A stretch of DNA of 64,000 nt from JBDTNK01 sp039933775 (GCA_039933775.1 JBDTNK010000002.1:1-64000), one strand, 5' to 3'; counted from the stretch's first letter, positions 46,865-56,425 are shown. The notes: generated by a model not told the origin, from the letters alone. Translations and numbers: made by a program.

Positions 46865-47980
46865 CTACCCCCGCGGCGCCGACGCCCCGGGCTCGAAACG
46901 GGCGGCGCTCAGCTCGGGTGGAATCGGGCGGTCGCGCGTGCCCAGCATCGCGTCGACGACGAGGCGCGCCGATGCGGGACCGGTCGAGATGCCCCATGGA
47001 CCATGGCCGGCGCACACGAACATTCCCTCGCGGCCGGGCAGCGGACCGATGAACGGCCGCCCGTCGACCGACTGCGGTCGCGCGCAGGCACGGATGTCGC
47101 GCACCGCCGCGGCGGCGAGGCCGGGCACGAACCCCTCACCGCGCTGCAGGAGGAGTGGCACGGCCTCGGCGGGATCCGGCTCGTCGGGGAAGAAGGTCGA
47201 GCCCAGCGTCGCGCGACCGCCGGCGACCGCGAGGCTGAAGAGCGCCTGGCGTTCCCCGGGGACGGACCAGCGCACCGCGCCGCCCACGATCGCGTCGTCG
47301 ATCTCCGCCTCCTCCATGACGTGGTGCGCGGCGAGCGGCAGGTCGAGTGCCAGCGTCACGCCCCACGTGCGGCGGATCGGTTGCCACCTGCCCGACGGGT
47401 CGATGATCGCCGGCGTCCAGGGTCCCGCCGCGACGAGGATGGCGTCCGCGTCGAGGCGCTCACCGGTCTCGAGCACGACTCCGCGTCCGTGCAGCGCGGC
47501 CGCGGCACCGACGCGCAGCTCCACGCCGCCGCGTCCGGCACGCGACGCCCACGCCGCCGTCGCCGCGTGCGGCGGAATCGGGTAGGCGGTCTCGAGCCGC
47601 ATCGCGCTGACATCGGGTCCCAGGCACGGCTCGAGCAGGTCAGCTCGCTGGTGGAACGTCGGGTCGAGGTGGGGGAGGGTGGCGCGAAGCGCATCGGTCC
47701 TTGCTCGAAGGCCATCGGCATCGGTCGAGAGCAGGAGCAGGCCGGCGGGCTCGGGCGGGAAGCCGAGTCCGTCCAGGGTGGCGTAGTCGGCGACCGACGC
47801 GTCGAAGAGCGGCTCCAGGATCGGGTCGTACGGGTGCTGCACCGCCCCGAGGTTGCGCCCCGATGCGCCGGCACCGATCGCGGTCGCCTCGACCAGCGTG
47901 ACGCGGACGCCACGCTCAGCCAGCATGGCCGCGGCCGCGCAGCCGATGATTCCGCCGCCGATGACGATGACGTCGCGCAT
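46865..47980 (-). CDS. FAD-dependent oxidoreductase (DAO/glycine-oxidase family)
   Basis: 371 aa. The dinucleotide-binding VIVIGGGIIGCAAAAMLAER opens the protein; GASGRNLGAVQHPY follows; the C-terminal third has PQSVDGRPFIGPLPGREGMF and CAGHGPWGISTGPASARLV, as in D-amino-acid or glycine oxidases. The acceptor amine is unknown. On the minus strand TATTCT (47994-47989) is 8 nt before the ATG, a leaderless-type start. Divergent from the DUF4287 gene. Confidence 0.85.
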   Translation of the reverse strand: MRDVIVIGGGIIGCAAAAMLAERGVRVTLVEATAIGAGASGRNLGAVQHPYDPILEPLFDASVADYATLDGLGFPPEPAGLLLLSTDADGLRARTDALRATLPHLDPTFHQRADLLEPCLGPDVSAMRLETAYPIPPHAATAAWASRAGRGGVELRVGAAAALHGRGVVLETGERLDADAILVAAGPWTPAIIDPSGRWQPIRRTWGVTLALDLPLAAHHVMEEAEIDDAIVGGAVRWSVPGERQALFSLAVAGGRATLGSTFFPDEPDPAEAVPLLLQRGEGFVPGLAAAAVRDIRACARPQSVDGRPFIGPLPGREGMFVCAGHGPWGISTGPASARLVVDAMLGTRDRPIPPELSAARFEPGASAPRG

Positions 47981-48077
47981 GGACCGTCAGAATACTGTGG
48001 CGCGCGTCGCGTTCGTGGACGGCCGAGCATCGAACCAGCAACCGAGGAACGGATTCGCGCACGAAGGAGCAGATCAC

Positions 48078-48629
48078 GTGACAACACCTGACCAGGCAAC
48101 CCGGACGCAGATCGCGAACATCGAGCGCGCGACGGGCCGCGGCTTCGCCGCATGGATCGAGACGGTTCGCGCCAGCGGTCTCGCACGGCATGGCGAGATC
48201 GTCGCGTTGCTGAAACGCGATCACGGATTCACCCACGGCAACGCGAACCTCGTCGCGTTGCGCGCCCTCGACGAGCACGGCTCGCTGCAGGATGACGAAG
48301 CGCTGATCATGAGCCACTACGCGGGCAAGAACGCTGGACTGCGACCGCTCTACGACCGGGTCATCGCCGGGGTTCGCGACTTTGGCCCGGACATCGAGCT
48401 CGCGCCGAAGAAGACCTATGTCAGCCTGCGCCGCCGCAAGCAGTTTGCCCAGGTCGGCCCGGCGACCGGGGGCCGCCTGGAGATCGGTCTCAACCTGCCG
48501 GACGCGCCGGTCGCCGGGCGGCTCGAGGCGGCATCGGGCATGGTCAACCGTCGGGTGCGGATCCAGACGCTGGACGAGATCGACGGCGGGATCCTGGGCT
48601 GGCTGCGCGAGGCGTACGAGGGCGCCTGA
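48078..48629 (+). CDS. DUF4287/DUF5655 protein
   Basis: 183 aa from a GTG at 48078 with AAGGAG 8 nt upstream. ANIERATGRGFAAWIETVRA and HGEIVALLKRDHGFTHGNAN form the DUF4287 region; LYDRVIAGVRDFGPDIELAP then KKTYVSLRRRKQFAQVGPAT is DUF5655, a family seen in mobile and restriction-like contexts but without known function. Two domains of unknown function in one short protein. Confidence 0.8.
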   Translation: MTTPDQATRTQIANIERATGRGFAAWIETVRASGLARHGEIVALLKRDHGFTHGNANLVALRALDEHGSLQDDEALIMSHYAGKNAGLRPLYDRVIAGVRDFGPDIELAPKKTYVSLRRRKQFAQVGPATGGRLEIGLNLPDAPVAGRLEAASGMVNRRVRIQTLDEIDGGILGWLREAYEGA

Positions 48630-48632
48630 GCG

Positions 48633-49121
48633 TCACGGCCGGCGGAACGCCAGCACCGAGATCACGATTCCAGCCACGAGCAGGCCGAGCAGACCCAGGG
48701 TGCCCAGCGGCAAGCCCTCGTCCGGATCGGCCGTCGCAAAGCCGGCGGGCAGACGCCATGCGAGGTCGATGCTGCCGGCCATGCCGCTGCCGTCGTTCCA
48801 CTCGACGCAGACGAAGCGCATCGGTTCCGGCGGCGGCGCACCCGGCCCAGCCCCGAAGTCGCTGGGAACGATGGCGTCGGCGGTGATCCAGACATGGCCG
48901 GGCCGGTTCGCTTCGGGTCCGCTGCCGAACTGTTCCAGGCCCAGCGCGGCGAGTGTCGTCGTGCCGTTGAATGCCAGCGACGCCTCGTTGCACGGGGACA
49001 TCGCCTCCGGATCGACCGGGTTGACGACCGGCAGGGCCGCGCGGGCGGTCCCGCACGCGGACAGGGCGATCAGCATGGCAAGGACGCCGAGCAGACGAGC
49101 GAAGCCTCGCATGGGCGCCAT
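48633..49121 (-). CDS. Hypothetical lipoprotein with C-terminal membrane helix
   Basis: 162 aa. Signal peptide with lipobox ALSAC (Cys about 23), a Cys-containing middle (MSPCNEASLAFNGTTTL and FVCVEWNDGSG, which may pair), and a terminal helix LGTLGLLGLLVAGIVISVLA followed by FRRP. No family recognised. An alternative ATG is three codons in. Converges with DUF4287 (stops 3 nt apart) and diverges from pth. Confidence 0.6.
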   Translation of the reverse strand: MAPMRGFARLLGVLAMLIALSACGTARAALPVVNPVDPEAMSPCNEASLAFNGTTTLAALGLEQFGSGPEANRPGHVWITADAIVPSDFGAGPGAPPPEPMRFVCVEWNDGSGMAGSIDLAWRLPAGFATADPDEGLPLGTLGLLGLLVAGIVISVLAFRRP

Positions 49122-49153
49122 GCTACTCGCAGGCCGTTACCATCGCCGCTGAG

Positions 49154-49741
49154 ATGAAGGTGATCTGCGGCCTGGGCAATCCGGGCGAACGCTACCGCCT
49201 GACGCGTCACAACATCGGCTTCCGGGTGGTGGAGCTCCTGGCGGACCGATGGGCCCTCACGGGCCAGGGACGCGTGAAGGACGGTGCCGCCCTGCTCGAC
49301 GCGCGGCGCGACGGGCCTGACGGCAGGGTGCTGCTCGTGAAGCCGATGCGCTTCATGAATGCTTCCGGCGCTCCCCTGCGCGCAGCCATGCGCCAGTCCG
49401 AGGCCGACGCGGCCTCGGACCTGCTCGTGATCGCCGACGACGTCGACCTGCCGCTCGGCCGGCTGCGCCTGCGTCGCTCCGGATCGGCCGGCGGCCACAA
49501 TGGGCTGCGCGACATCATCGCCGCCTTCGGCTCCAGCGAATTCGCGCGCCTCCGCGTGGGCATCGGCCGCGGCGGCGAGACGGTCGACCACGTGCTGGCC
49601 ACGTTCAAGCCCGACGAGCGCGACGTGGCGACCGAGGCGATCGCCACCGCCGCGGACGCGGCGGAACGCTGGCTGCGCGACGGCATCGACGAGGCCATGA
49701 ACGCGTACAACGGCGTGGACCTGGACGCACCGATCGCCTGA
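49154..49741 (+). CDS. pth: Peptidyl-tRNA hydrolase
   Basis: 195 aa. CGLGNPGERYRLTRHNIGFR with the catalytic His, KPMRFMNASGAPLR, IADDVDLPLGRLRLRRSGSA, GGHNGLRDIIAAFGSSEFAR and LRVGIGRGGETVDHVL. Recycles peptidyl-tRNA. TACCAT (49138-49143) is 10 nt before the ATG. It is followed by mfd after 22 bp, a widespread pairing. Confidence 0.97.
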   Translation: MKVICGLGNPGERYRLTRHNIGFRVVELLADRWALTGQGRVKDGAALLDARRDGPDGRVLLVKPMRFMNASGAPLRAAMRQSEADAASDLLVIADDVDLPLGRLRLRRSGSAGGHNGLRDIIAAFGSSEFARLRVGIGRGGETVDHVLATFKPDERDVATEAIATAADAAERWLRDGIDEAMNAYNGVDLDAPIA

Positions 49742-49763
49742 GCGGCGGTACCATTCGCGGTCC

Positions 49764-52700
49764 ATGTCCTCGTCCCGCGGCGGCGGCGCCGGCCGCGTCG
49801 CCGCGCTGATCCACGACCTCGCCGCCGGCACGCCGGCGGCGGGGCGGTTGCGCGTGCCCGCCGCCGCGCGCGCCGCGCACATCGCTGCTCGCCGCTCGGG
49901 CGTGCCCGCGACGCATCCGGTGATCGTGGTCGCTCGAACCGAGGACGAGGCGCACCGGCTTGCCGATGACCTCGTGGCCTGGCTTCCCGAGGGCCACGTG
50001 CGCGTGCTCGCCGAGCGTGCTGCCCTGCCGCTGGAACGGGCGCTGGTGGAGCACGAGGAGTCAGCCGAGCGGCTCGACGTGCTCGCCGAGCTGGTCGACG
50101 CCCGGCGCAACCTGGTGGTCGTGGCGCCGCTGCTGGCGCTCGTGCAGCGGACGCTCTCGCCGGGGCAGCTGCGCGACGGCCGCATGTCGCTGTCGGTTGG
50201 CGAGCGCGTCGCGCAACGCGGCCTGCTCACCGCGCTCGTGACCGGCGGCTACGAGGCCGCGGTCGAGGTCAGCGGGGTCGGCGAGTTCGCCAATCGCGGC
50301 GGCATCATCGACGTCTGGCCGCCGGGCGCGCCAGAGCCGCTGCGCATCGAGCTGTTCGGCGACGAGGTGGAGTCGATCCGCACCTTCGATCCGGTGACGC
50401 AGGGCAGCCGACGGCGTCACGACGCCGCCACGCTGCTGCCGGCAAGCGAGTTCCTGCCGCCATCGGGCTGGGCGTCGCTGCCCGACACGGCCCCGCGGCG
50501 GCGTTCCGAGCTGCTCGACGCCGATCTCGCGAAGCTCGAGCAGGGTGACCTGGACGAGGCGGCCGAGACCTGGGCCGCTCTGCTGACCGCCGGCCCGACG
50601 ACCGCTCATCTGCCCACGGCGGCGCACATCGTGCTCACCGATCCCGGCGAGCTTGCCGGCGTGGCGGATGCGCTCGACGCGCAGGCCACCGAACGGCGCG
50701 CCGGCCTGGCCGAGATCGGGGAGCTGCCGGCTGACTGGCCGCTGCCGTACGCCGCCGCGGCCGCGCTGGCCGAGCTCAGCGGGCGCGCCAGCGAGGTGCT
50801 CGACGAACAGGACGGCGTGGACGGCGGCTACCACTCGGCACCCCTGCTGGCGGGTCGAGCCGATCAGCTCGGCCGCTGGCTGAGCGATCTCGCGAGCACG
50901 CACGGCGGCATCGTCATCACGACCGACCAGGCAAGCAGGGTCGCGGAGCTGCTCGACGAGACGGGCCGGGCGGTCGGGGCCGGCGCCGAGCTGCGCGAGC
51001 GTCCGGCGCCGGGTGGTATCGGGCTGGTGCACGGATCATTGACCGGCGGGTTCATCCACGATGTGAGCGGCCTTGCCGTGCTCACGGACCGGGAGCTCTT
51101 CGGTGCCTCGCGCGTCCGGCGGCTGACGCCGTCAAAGCGCGTCGTGACGCGCGACCTGATCGGCAAGCTGACGCCGAATGACCTCGTCGTCCACGTCGAC
51201 CATGGGATTGCCCGCTACGCCGGGATGACGCAGCGCGAATTCTCTGGCGCCACCAAGGAGTACCTGCAGCTCGACTTCGCCGGCGATGACAAGATCTTCC
51301 TGCCCGCCGACCAGATCGGGCGTATCACCCGCTACTCCGGCGGCACCGCACCGGGGCTCAGCAAGCTGGGCGGCACCGACTGGGAGCGCACGAAGCGCCG
51401 CGTGCGTGCCGCTGCCCAGGACCTGGCCGGCGAGCTGATCGAGATCTACGCCGCGCGTGAATCGGCACCGGGGAACGCCTTCGGGCCCGATACGCCCTGG
51501 CAGCGCGAGCTCGAAGATGCGTTCCCGTACACCGAGACGCCCGACCAGCAGCGGACGATCGAGGAGGTCAAGGCCGACATGATGAAGCGACGGCCGATGG
51601 ACCGGCTGGTGTGCGGCGACGTTGGCTACGGCAAGACCGAAGTTGCCCTGCGCGCGGCGTTCAAGGCGGTGCAGGAAGGGAAGCAGGTCGCGGTCCTGGT
51701 CCCGACGACCGTCCTGGCGCAGCAGCACCAGCTGACCTTCACGCGACGCCTGGCGCCGTTCCCGGTCAGGATCGAGATGCTCAGCCGCTTCGTGGCCAAG
51801 AAGCGACAGACGGAGATCGTGGCAGGCGTCGAAGAGGGCAGGGTCGACATCCTGATCGGGACGCATCGGATCCTGAGCAAGGACATCCACTTCTCCGACC
51901 TTGGACTGCTGGTGGTGGATGAGGAGCAGCGATTCGGCGTCACGCACAAGGAACGCATCAAGGCGATGCGTCGCGAGGTCGACGTTCTGACGCTATCGGC
52001 GACGCCCATTCCGCGCACCCTGCATCTCAGCCTGGTGGGGATTCGCGACCTGTCGGTGATCGAGACGCCACCCGAGGCGCGCCTGCCGATCCAGACCCGC
52101 ATCGCCGAGGACGACGACGGCCTGGTGCGTGACGCGATCAACCGCGAGATCGACCGGGGCGGGCAGGTCTTCTTCGTTCACAACCGCGTCGAGACGATCG
52201 AGGCGGCGGCCGAGCGCGTGCGCCGCCTCGTGCCGCGCGCCCGGGTGGCCATCGGTCATGGACAGATGGCGGAGGGGATGCTCGAGCGGGTGATGCTCGA
52301 CTTCGACGCCGGCAGGTTCGACGTCCTCGTGTGCACCACCATCATCGAGTCCGGGCTCGACATCCCGAACGCGAACACGATCATCATCAGCCGCGCCGAC
52401 ACGTTCGGGCTGGCGCAGCTCTACCAGCTCCGCGGACGCGTCGGGCGCTCGGACCGGCGGGCCTATGCCTACCTGCTGCACCGCCGCGGCACGCCGCTCA
52501 GCGCCATCGCCCGCAAGCGGCTGCACGCCATCTTCAGCGCCTCGGATCTCGGGGCCGGATACCAGATTGCGCTCAGCGACCTCGAGATTCGGGGTGCCGG
52601 CAATATCCTGGGCGCCGAGCAGCACGGGCACATGGCGGCGGTCGGCTTCGAGCTCTACACCCGCATGCTGGCCGAGGCGGTCGACCTGCTGCGCGGACGC

Positions 52701-53162
52701 GTTGTCGCGCCCGAGGCGGCACCGGTGCGCCTGGACCTGCCCGGATCCGCCTACCTGCCCGATGCCTACATCGCCGACGCCGGCGCCAAGCTCGAGATGT
52801 ACCGCAGCTTCGCCCACGTCAGGACCGATGCCGACGCCGAGGCGCTGCGCACCACCTTGCGCGACCGCTTCGGACCGATTCCGGAACCGGTGGAGGGGCT
52901 CTTCACCGCGGTCTCGATGCGCATCGCGGCGGAGGCGGCGCATGTTCCCGAGGTCCGCGTCGACGACACGTCGGTGGTGCTGAAATGGCCACGCTTCGAC
53001 CGCCAGCGGGTTTCGCTGGCGCTCCAGGTCGCCGGCTTCCGCCCCGCGATCGCGTCGAACCAGGTGCGAATCAGCGTGCCGCGCGGCCGCGATCCGGTCG
53101 ACACCGCGCGCCGCGCGCTCGCGGCGCTGGCCGCGCCGGACGCAGTCCCAGCCGGCCTCTGA
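49764..53162 (+). CDS. mfd: Transcription-repair coupling factor Mfd
   Basis: 1132 aa. UvrB-homology region (about 20-400, GEFANRGGIIDVWPPGAPEP), RNA polymerase-interacting CarD-like domain (about 470-530, LTPNDLVVHVDHGIARYAG), RecG-like helicase core with Walker A VCGDVGYGKTEVALRAAF (about 615-632), DEEQ in VVDEEQRFGVTHKER, VLTLSATPIPRTLHLSL, and QLRGRVGRSDRRAYAYLL; a C-terminal TRCF domain. Releases stalled polymerase and recruits UvrA. TACCAT (49749-49754) is 9 nt before the ATG. Confidence 0.97.
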   Translation: MSSSRGGGAGRVAALIHDLAAGTPAAGRLRVPAAARAAHIAARRSGVPATHPVIVVARTEDEAHRLADDLVAWLPEGHVRVLAERAALPLERALVEHEESAERLDVLAELVDARRNLVVVAPLLALVQRTLSPGQLRDGRMSLSVGERVAQRGLLTALVTGGYEAAVEVSGVGEFANRGGIIDVWPPGAPEPLRIELFGDEVESIRTFDPVTQGSRRRHDAATLLPASEFLPPSGWASLPDTAPRRRSELLDADLAKLEQGDLDEAAETWAALLTAGPTTAHLPTAAHIVLTDPGELAGVADALDAQATERRAGLAEIGELPADWPLPYAAAAALAELSGRASEVLDEQDGVDGGYHSAPLLAGRADQLGRWLSDLASTHGGIVITTDQASRVAELLDETGRAVGAGAELRERPAPGGIGLVHGSLTGGFIHDVSGLAVLTDRELFGASRVRRLTPSKRVVTRDLIGKLTPNDLVVHVDHGIARYAGMTQREFSGATKEYLQLDFAGDDKIFLPADQIGRITRYSGGTAPGLSKLGGTDWERTKRRVRAAAQDLAGELIEIYAARESAPGNAFGPDTPWQRELEDAFPYTETPDQQRTIEEVKADMMKRRPMDRLVCGDVGYGKTEVALRAAFKAVQEGKQVAVLVPTTVLAQQHQLTFTRRLAPFPVRIEMLSRFVAKKRQTEIVAGVEEGRVDILIGTHRILSKDIHFSDLGLLVVDEEQRFGVTHKERIKAMRREVDVLTLSATPIPRTLHLSLVGIRDLSVIETPPEARLPIQTRIAEDDDGLVRDAINREIDRGGQVFFVHNRVETIEAAAERVRRLVPRARVAIGHGQMAEGMLERVMLDFDAGRFDVLVCTTIIESGLDIPNANTIIISRADTFGLAQLYQLRGRVGRSDRRAYAYLLHRRGTPLSAIARKRLHAIFSASDLGAGYQIALSDLEIRGAGNILGAEQHGHMAAVGFELYTRMLAEAVDLLRGRVVAPEAAPVRLDLPGSAYLPDAYIADAGAKLEMYRSFAHVRTDADAEALRTTLRDRFGPIPEPVEGLFTAVSMRIAAEAAHVPEVRVDDTSVVLKWPRFDRQRVSLALQVAGFRPAIASNQVRISVPRGRDPVDTARRALAALAAPDAVPAGL

Positions 53163-53170
53163 TACGGCCA

Positions 53171-53191
53171 ATGTGCTACCATGTTGCACAT
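53171..53191 (+). promoter_or_regulatory. Operator-like inverted repeat around the -10 of the phd/vapC operon
   Basis: ATGTGC (53171-53176) and GCACAT (53186-53191) flank TACCAT (53177-53182), which is 7 nt before the ATG at 53190. Binding of the antitoxin here would block the promoter, as in Phd and VapB autoregulation. Confidence 0.55.
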
Positions 53192-53480
53192 GGATCGAAT
53201 CGGTATCCGCGAGCTGCGCCAGAACGCCAGCGAGTACATCAGGCGTGCGGCACAGGGCGAAACGATCGAGGTGACCGATCGCGGTCGCCCGGTAGCGCGT
53301 TTGTCCCCGCTGCCGAAGGCCGAAAGCGTTCTTGATCGCCTGATCGCCGAGGGAAAGGCAACGGCAGCCAAGGGCGACCTACGTGCCGCCGTGAAATCGC
53401 TGAAACCTGCCGCGCCGATTCCCGGCCAGCCGTGGATCTCGCAAATTCTTGACGAGTTGCGCGAGGAGCGGCTTCCCTGA
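53190..53480 (+). CDS. Phd/YefM-type antitoxin
   Basis: 96 aa from the ATG at 53190; an in-frame ATG at 53181 overlaps the -10 and is less likely. MDRIGIRELRQNASEYIRRA then GETIEVTDRGRPVARLSPLP is the Phd/YefM DNA-binding fold. The C-terminal half (ILDELREERLP at the end) would wrap the toxin. The stop is 1 nt before the toxin's GTG. The base composition is slightly less GC-rich than the neighbours, which hints at acquisition. Confidence 0.9.
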   Translation: MDRIGIRELRQNASEYIRRAAQGETIEVTDRGRPVARLSPLPKAESVLDRLIAEGKATAAKGDLRAAVKSLKPAAPIPGQPWISQILDELREERLP

Positions 53481-53481
53481 C

Positions 53482-53874
53482 GTGAGCGTCGCTTACCTCG
53501 ACTCGTCGGCATTTCTGAAGCTCGTATTCGCCGAGCCAGAATCTGCGGCCCTGGCCGAGTGGGTGCAAGCGTGGCCGCAGCAAGCATCGAGCCAGTTGCT
53601 TCGGCTAGAAGCATTTCGTGCGGTACGTCGCTTCCGCCCTGACCTGCTCGGCGAACTAAGGGTGTTGCTCACGGGTATTGACCTGGTCACCGTCAGTGAC
53701 GATCTGCTGGAAACGGCTGGCTCGCTCGAACCGTTGACGCTTCGCGCGCTTGATGCGATCCATCTCGCGACGGCGCTGGCATTACGTAACGATCTCGGCG
53801 CAGTCGTCACCTATGACCGCCGGATGATCGAGGCGGCACACCAACTCGGACTTCCGGTAGCCTCTCCAGCGTGA
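53482..53874 (+). CDS. vapC: PIN-domain toxin (VapC-like ribonuclease)
   Basis: 130 aa from a GTG at 53482. Four PIN acidic residues are visible: Asp in YLDSSAFLKL, Glu in LLRLEAFRAV, Asp in LRALDAIHLATAL, and Asp in VVTYDRRMIEAA. VapC toxins cut tRNA or rRNA; the target is not predictable. Directly follows the antitoxin and overlaps the next fragment by 4 nt (GTGA). Confidence 0.9.
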   Translation: MSVAYLDSSAFLKLVFAEPESAALAEWVQAWPQQASSQLLRLEAFRAVRRFRPDLLGELRVLLTGIDLVTVSDDLLETAGSLEPLTLRALDAIHLATALALRNDLGAVVTYDRRMIEAAHQLGLPVASPA

Positions 53875-54245
53875 CCGAGCCCACACGAGCAACCACTCTT
53901 CGTGTCGCAACGATCCGCCACTACCTCGAGGCGCTCCGCGCCAATCAGTTGGTTGCGGCCGCGACAGAGCTGACGCATCGCGAGAGGCTCGCCGACTTCC
54001 TTCGAACCGCGGCAAAGGAACTCGGCTTCGGCGCCGTTAACGTGAACGCCGAACTCAGCCTGAAGCTCATCGGCAAGCCGGACTTCCAGGTCGCGAACGC
54101 CAACGGTGCGCCTATTGGCTACGGCGAGACGAAGCCCATGGGAACCGCCGCGGTGCGCGAGTCGATCGCGCTGGCTCAGCCGTTGAACGACGCACTGGAA
54201 TCGGTCCTTGAATCGGTGGCTCCTCTGGGCACCGGCGCGACATGA
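53871..54245 (+). pseudogene. N-terminal fragment of a restriction-modification enzyme (PD-(D/E)XK part)
   Basis: 124 aa. IRHYLEALRANQLVAAATEL and HRERLADFLRTAAKELG followed by GKPDFQVANANGAPIGYGET and KP: this PD-x14-ExK pattern and the preceding TELTHRERL match the N-terminus of long type IIG/ISP restriction-methyltransferases (often over 900 aa). No methyltransferase motif follows; after about residue 95 the sequence is unlike the family and a GNAT gene begins at 54242. I infer a truncated, inactive stump joined to the toxin operon. Confidence 0.55.
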
Positions 54246-54790
54246 CGAATCGCGAAGGTCACCCTGACGCGGCAGACCGCGTCCGCCTCCGCGAGATCAC
54301 GCTTGACGACGTCGACCTCGTCGACGCCTGGCAGGCGGATCCGGTCGCGACGGGTGAGTTCAACGATTTCGGCGGCGAATCGCGGACGATCCGCCCCGGC
54401 GTGGAAGAGGGCCGCATGCTCCACGAGAACGGCGGAATGCTGATCGTCGAGCGCCTCGAGGATGGCGAGCCGATCGGAACGGTTGGCTGGCACCGGGTGC
54501 ACTACGGCCCAAACGACCTGTCGCGCGCCTGGAACATCGGAATCAGCCTGGTGCCCGAGGCGCGCGGCCACGGCTACGGCGTCGAGGCGCAGCGTCAGGC
54601 GGCCGACTACCTCTTCACGACGACCGATGCGAACCGCGTCGAGGCCTCGACCGACATCGAGAACCTGCCCGAGCAGCGTGCGCTCGACAAGGCGGGATTC
54701 GTCCGCGAGGGTATTAACCGCGGGGCGCAGTGGCGCGCCGGGGCGCACCACGATCTCGTGGTCTATTCGAGGCTGCGCGGGGATGCCTGA
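54242..54790 (+). CDS. GNAT N-acetyltransferase (RimJ/RimL-like)
   Basis: 182 aa. VRLREITLDDVDLVDAWQAD at the start, then GTVGWHRVHYG, the acetyl-CoA loop ISLVPEARGHGYGVEAQRQA and the C-terminal ASTDIENLPEQRALDKAGFV. Acetylates an amine (protein N-terminus or small molecule). The ATG overlaps the preceding fragment's stop (ATGA). The last 28 nt overlap the convergent cyclase gene. Confidence 0.85.
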   Translation: MTNREGHPDAADRVRLREITLDDVDLVDAWQADPVATGEFNDFGGESRTIRPGVEEGRMLHENGGMLIVERLEDGEPIGTVGWHRVHYGPNDLSRAWNIGISLVPEARGHGYGVEAQRQAADYLFTTTDANRVEASTDIENLPEQRALDKAGFVREGINRGAQWRAGAHHDLVVYSRLRGDA

Positions 54791-56388
54791 GCCAGGCGCC
54801 AGGCCTCGACCGGGTCGCGCTTGCCCTTGATGCGCACCGGTCCGAGCGCTTCGAGCTCGAAGCTGCGCAGCATCTCGAGCTGCCGATGCGTCTCCGGACC
54901 GATGACCGCCTGGCCCGGCTGCGCGGCGGTCATCAGCCGCGATCCCAGGTTCGTCGTGTCGCCGATCGTCGCGAAGCTGCGCCGGTCGGCGCTCCCCACG
55001 TTGCCGACAGCCGCTGGGCCGGTGTTGATGCCGATCCGGAAACGCGGCCAGCCTGCGCGCGCAGCGATCTCGTTCGTCGCGTCGAGGATGCCAAGCGCGC
55101 AGCGCGCCGCGCGCACCACGTGGTCGGGCTGGTCGACGATGCCGTTGAAGAAGACGAGCACCCCGTCACCGGCGAACTGCTCGATGCTCCCGCCGGCTGT
55201 CTCGATGACCGGCACGACGGCACCCCAGAAGGCATTCAGCATGCCGATGACCTCGGTCGGTGCGTGCGTCTCGCTGAACGAGGTGAAGTCCGCCAGGTCC
55301 GCGAAGAGCACCGTGACGATCCGCTCGCCACCGCCCAGCCGCCCGGCGTCCGGCTCGGTGCGCAGCCGCTGCGCGACGTGCTGCGGCAGGTAGGGAGCGA
55401 ACAGCTCGTCGACGCGTTGCACCTCGCGCCCGGCTGCGACGAGCACCTCGATCTCCTCGACCGAGGCGCCGTCGCTGCGGAGGTCGGCGATCAGCCGATC
55501 CGCCGGCTCGCCACGCGCCTGGAGCTCCGCGAGCTCGGCGATGGCTCGGCTGTGCCATCGGTCAACCCGTGCCAGCGTGGCTTCCTGGTAGATGGAACGG
55601 AAGGTCGCCGCCAGCGAGCCCGTCCGTCGGTACTCGGCGCGGGCCGCGACGGCGATCAGCCCAAACGCGGCGGCCATGAGGAGATGCCACTCCCACCAGC
55701 TCAGGTGCCAGCTGCGGCCCAGTGCCACGGCGACGGTCGCCTCGGCCAGAAGCACGAGCGCCGCGACGAGGGCAAGTGCCACCGCGCTGCCTCGCCGGCG
55801 CGCGATCCCGAGGTAGCGCCACGCGGCGAAGGCGTAGAGGGCGACGCCGACGGCTGCGACGATGGCGATGGGCCCGGAGACCTGCTCGATGGGCGGCACC
55901 GTCCGCAGCGGCTCGAGGCGAAGCAGCGAGACGGCTCCCCACGCGATCATGAGCGTGATGACGCCCCAGCGCAGCAGGGATCTGTAGCGCAGCACGGTGC
56001 GCCCTCGCGGCCCGGCGAGCGGGCTGACCGATGCCGCGCTGAAGACGCTGGCGAGGACCAGGCCGACCGGCGTCGCGATCACGAATCCGGCGTTCGCCTC
56101 GGGCAGCAGCGCGCCAGGCGTGGCGAGTGCGTGGAGCGCGAGAAAACCGGCGCTCAGGAGGAAGGCGAGGGAGACGAGGAAGAGCCGAGCATCGTCGTGC
56201 CGGCTGGCGGCGGCGTTCGTGAAGAGCGCCAGCGCGACGCTGACCGCAGCCGTGCCGAGGACGAGCCAGAAGTGGCTTGGATGGTGCTCCCAGACGATGT
56301 CGAGCGCCGGGCGGCCCACGAGCAGGCCCAGCCCCACCAGCGGAAGTGCTAGGGCGACGGCGCCCGGAAGCCATCGGCGCTCGGTCAT
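54763..56388 (-). CDS. Class III adenylate/guanylate cyclase with multi-pass membrane domain
   Basis: 541 aa from the ATG at 56388. Seven or eight membrane helices (about 10-260), a helical linker (about 265-330, with LPQHVAQRLRTEPDAGRLGG near its end) and a cyclase domain: metal Asp in VTVLFADLADFTSFSE, second metal Asp in QFAGDGVLVFFNG, GINTGPAAVGNVGS and IGDTTNLGSRL. Makes cAMP or cGMP; specificity residues are not clear to me. On the minus strand GACAAT is 9 nt before the ATG. The frame is open nine codons further. A 28-nt tail overlap with GNAT. Confidence 0.88.
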   Translation of the reverse strand: MTERRWLPGAVALALPLVGLGLLVGRPALDIVWEHHPSHFWLVLGTAAVSVALALFTNAAASRHDDARLFLVSLAFLLSAGFLALHALATPGALLPEANAGFVIATPVGLVLASVFSAASVSPLAGPRGRTVLRYRSLLRWGVITLMIAWGAVSLLRLEPLRTVPPIEQVSGPIAIVAAVGVALYAFAAWRYLGIARRRGSAVALALVAALVLLAEATVAVALGRSWHLSWWEWHLLMAAAFGLIAVAARAEYRRTGSLAATFRSIYQEATLARVDRWHSRAIAELAELQARGEPADRLIADLRSDGASVEEIEVLVAAGREVQRVDELFAPYLPQHVAQRLRTEPDAGRLGGGERIVTVLFADLADFTSFSETHAPTEVIGMLNAFWGAVVPVIETAGGSIEQFAGDGVLVFFNGIVDQPDHVVRAARCALGILDATNEIAARAGWPRFRIGINTGPAAVGNVGSADRRSFATIGDTTNLGSRLMTAAQPGQAVIGPETHRQLEMLRSFELEALGPVRIKGKRDPVEAWRLAQASPRSLE

Positions 56389-56425
56389 GGCGCGCCGATT
56401 GTCGCATTCGCCCACAACCGCGCGG

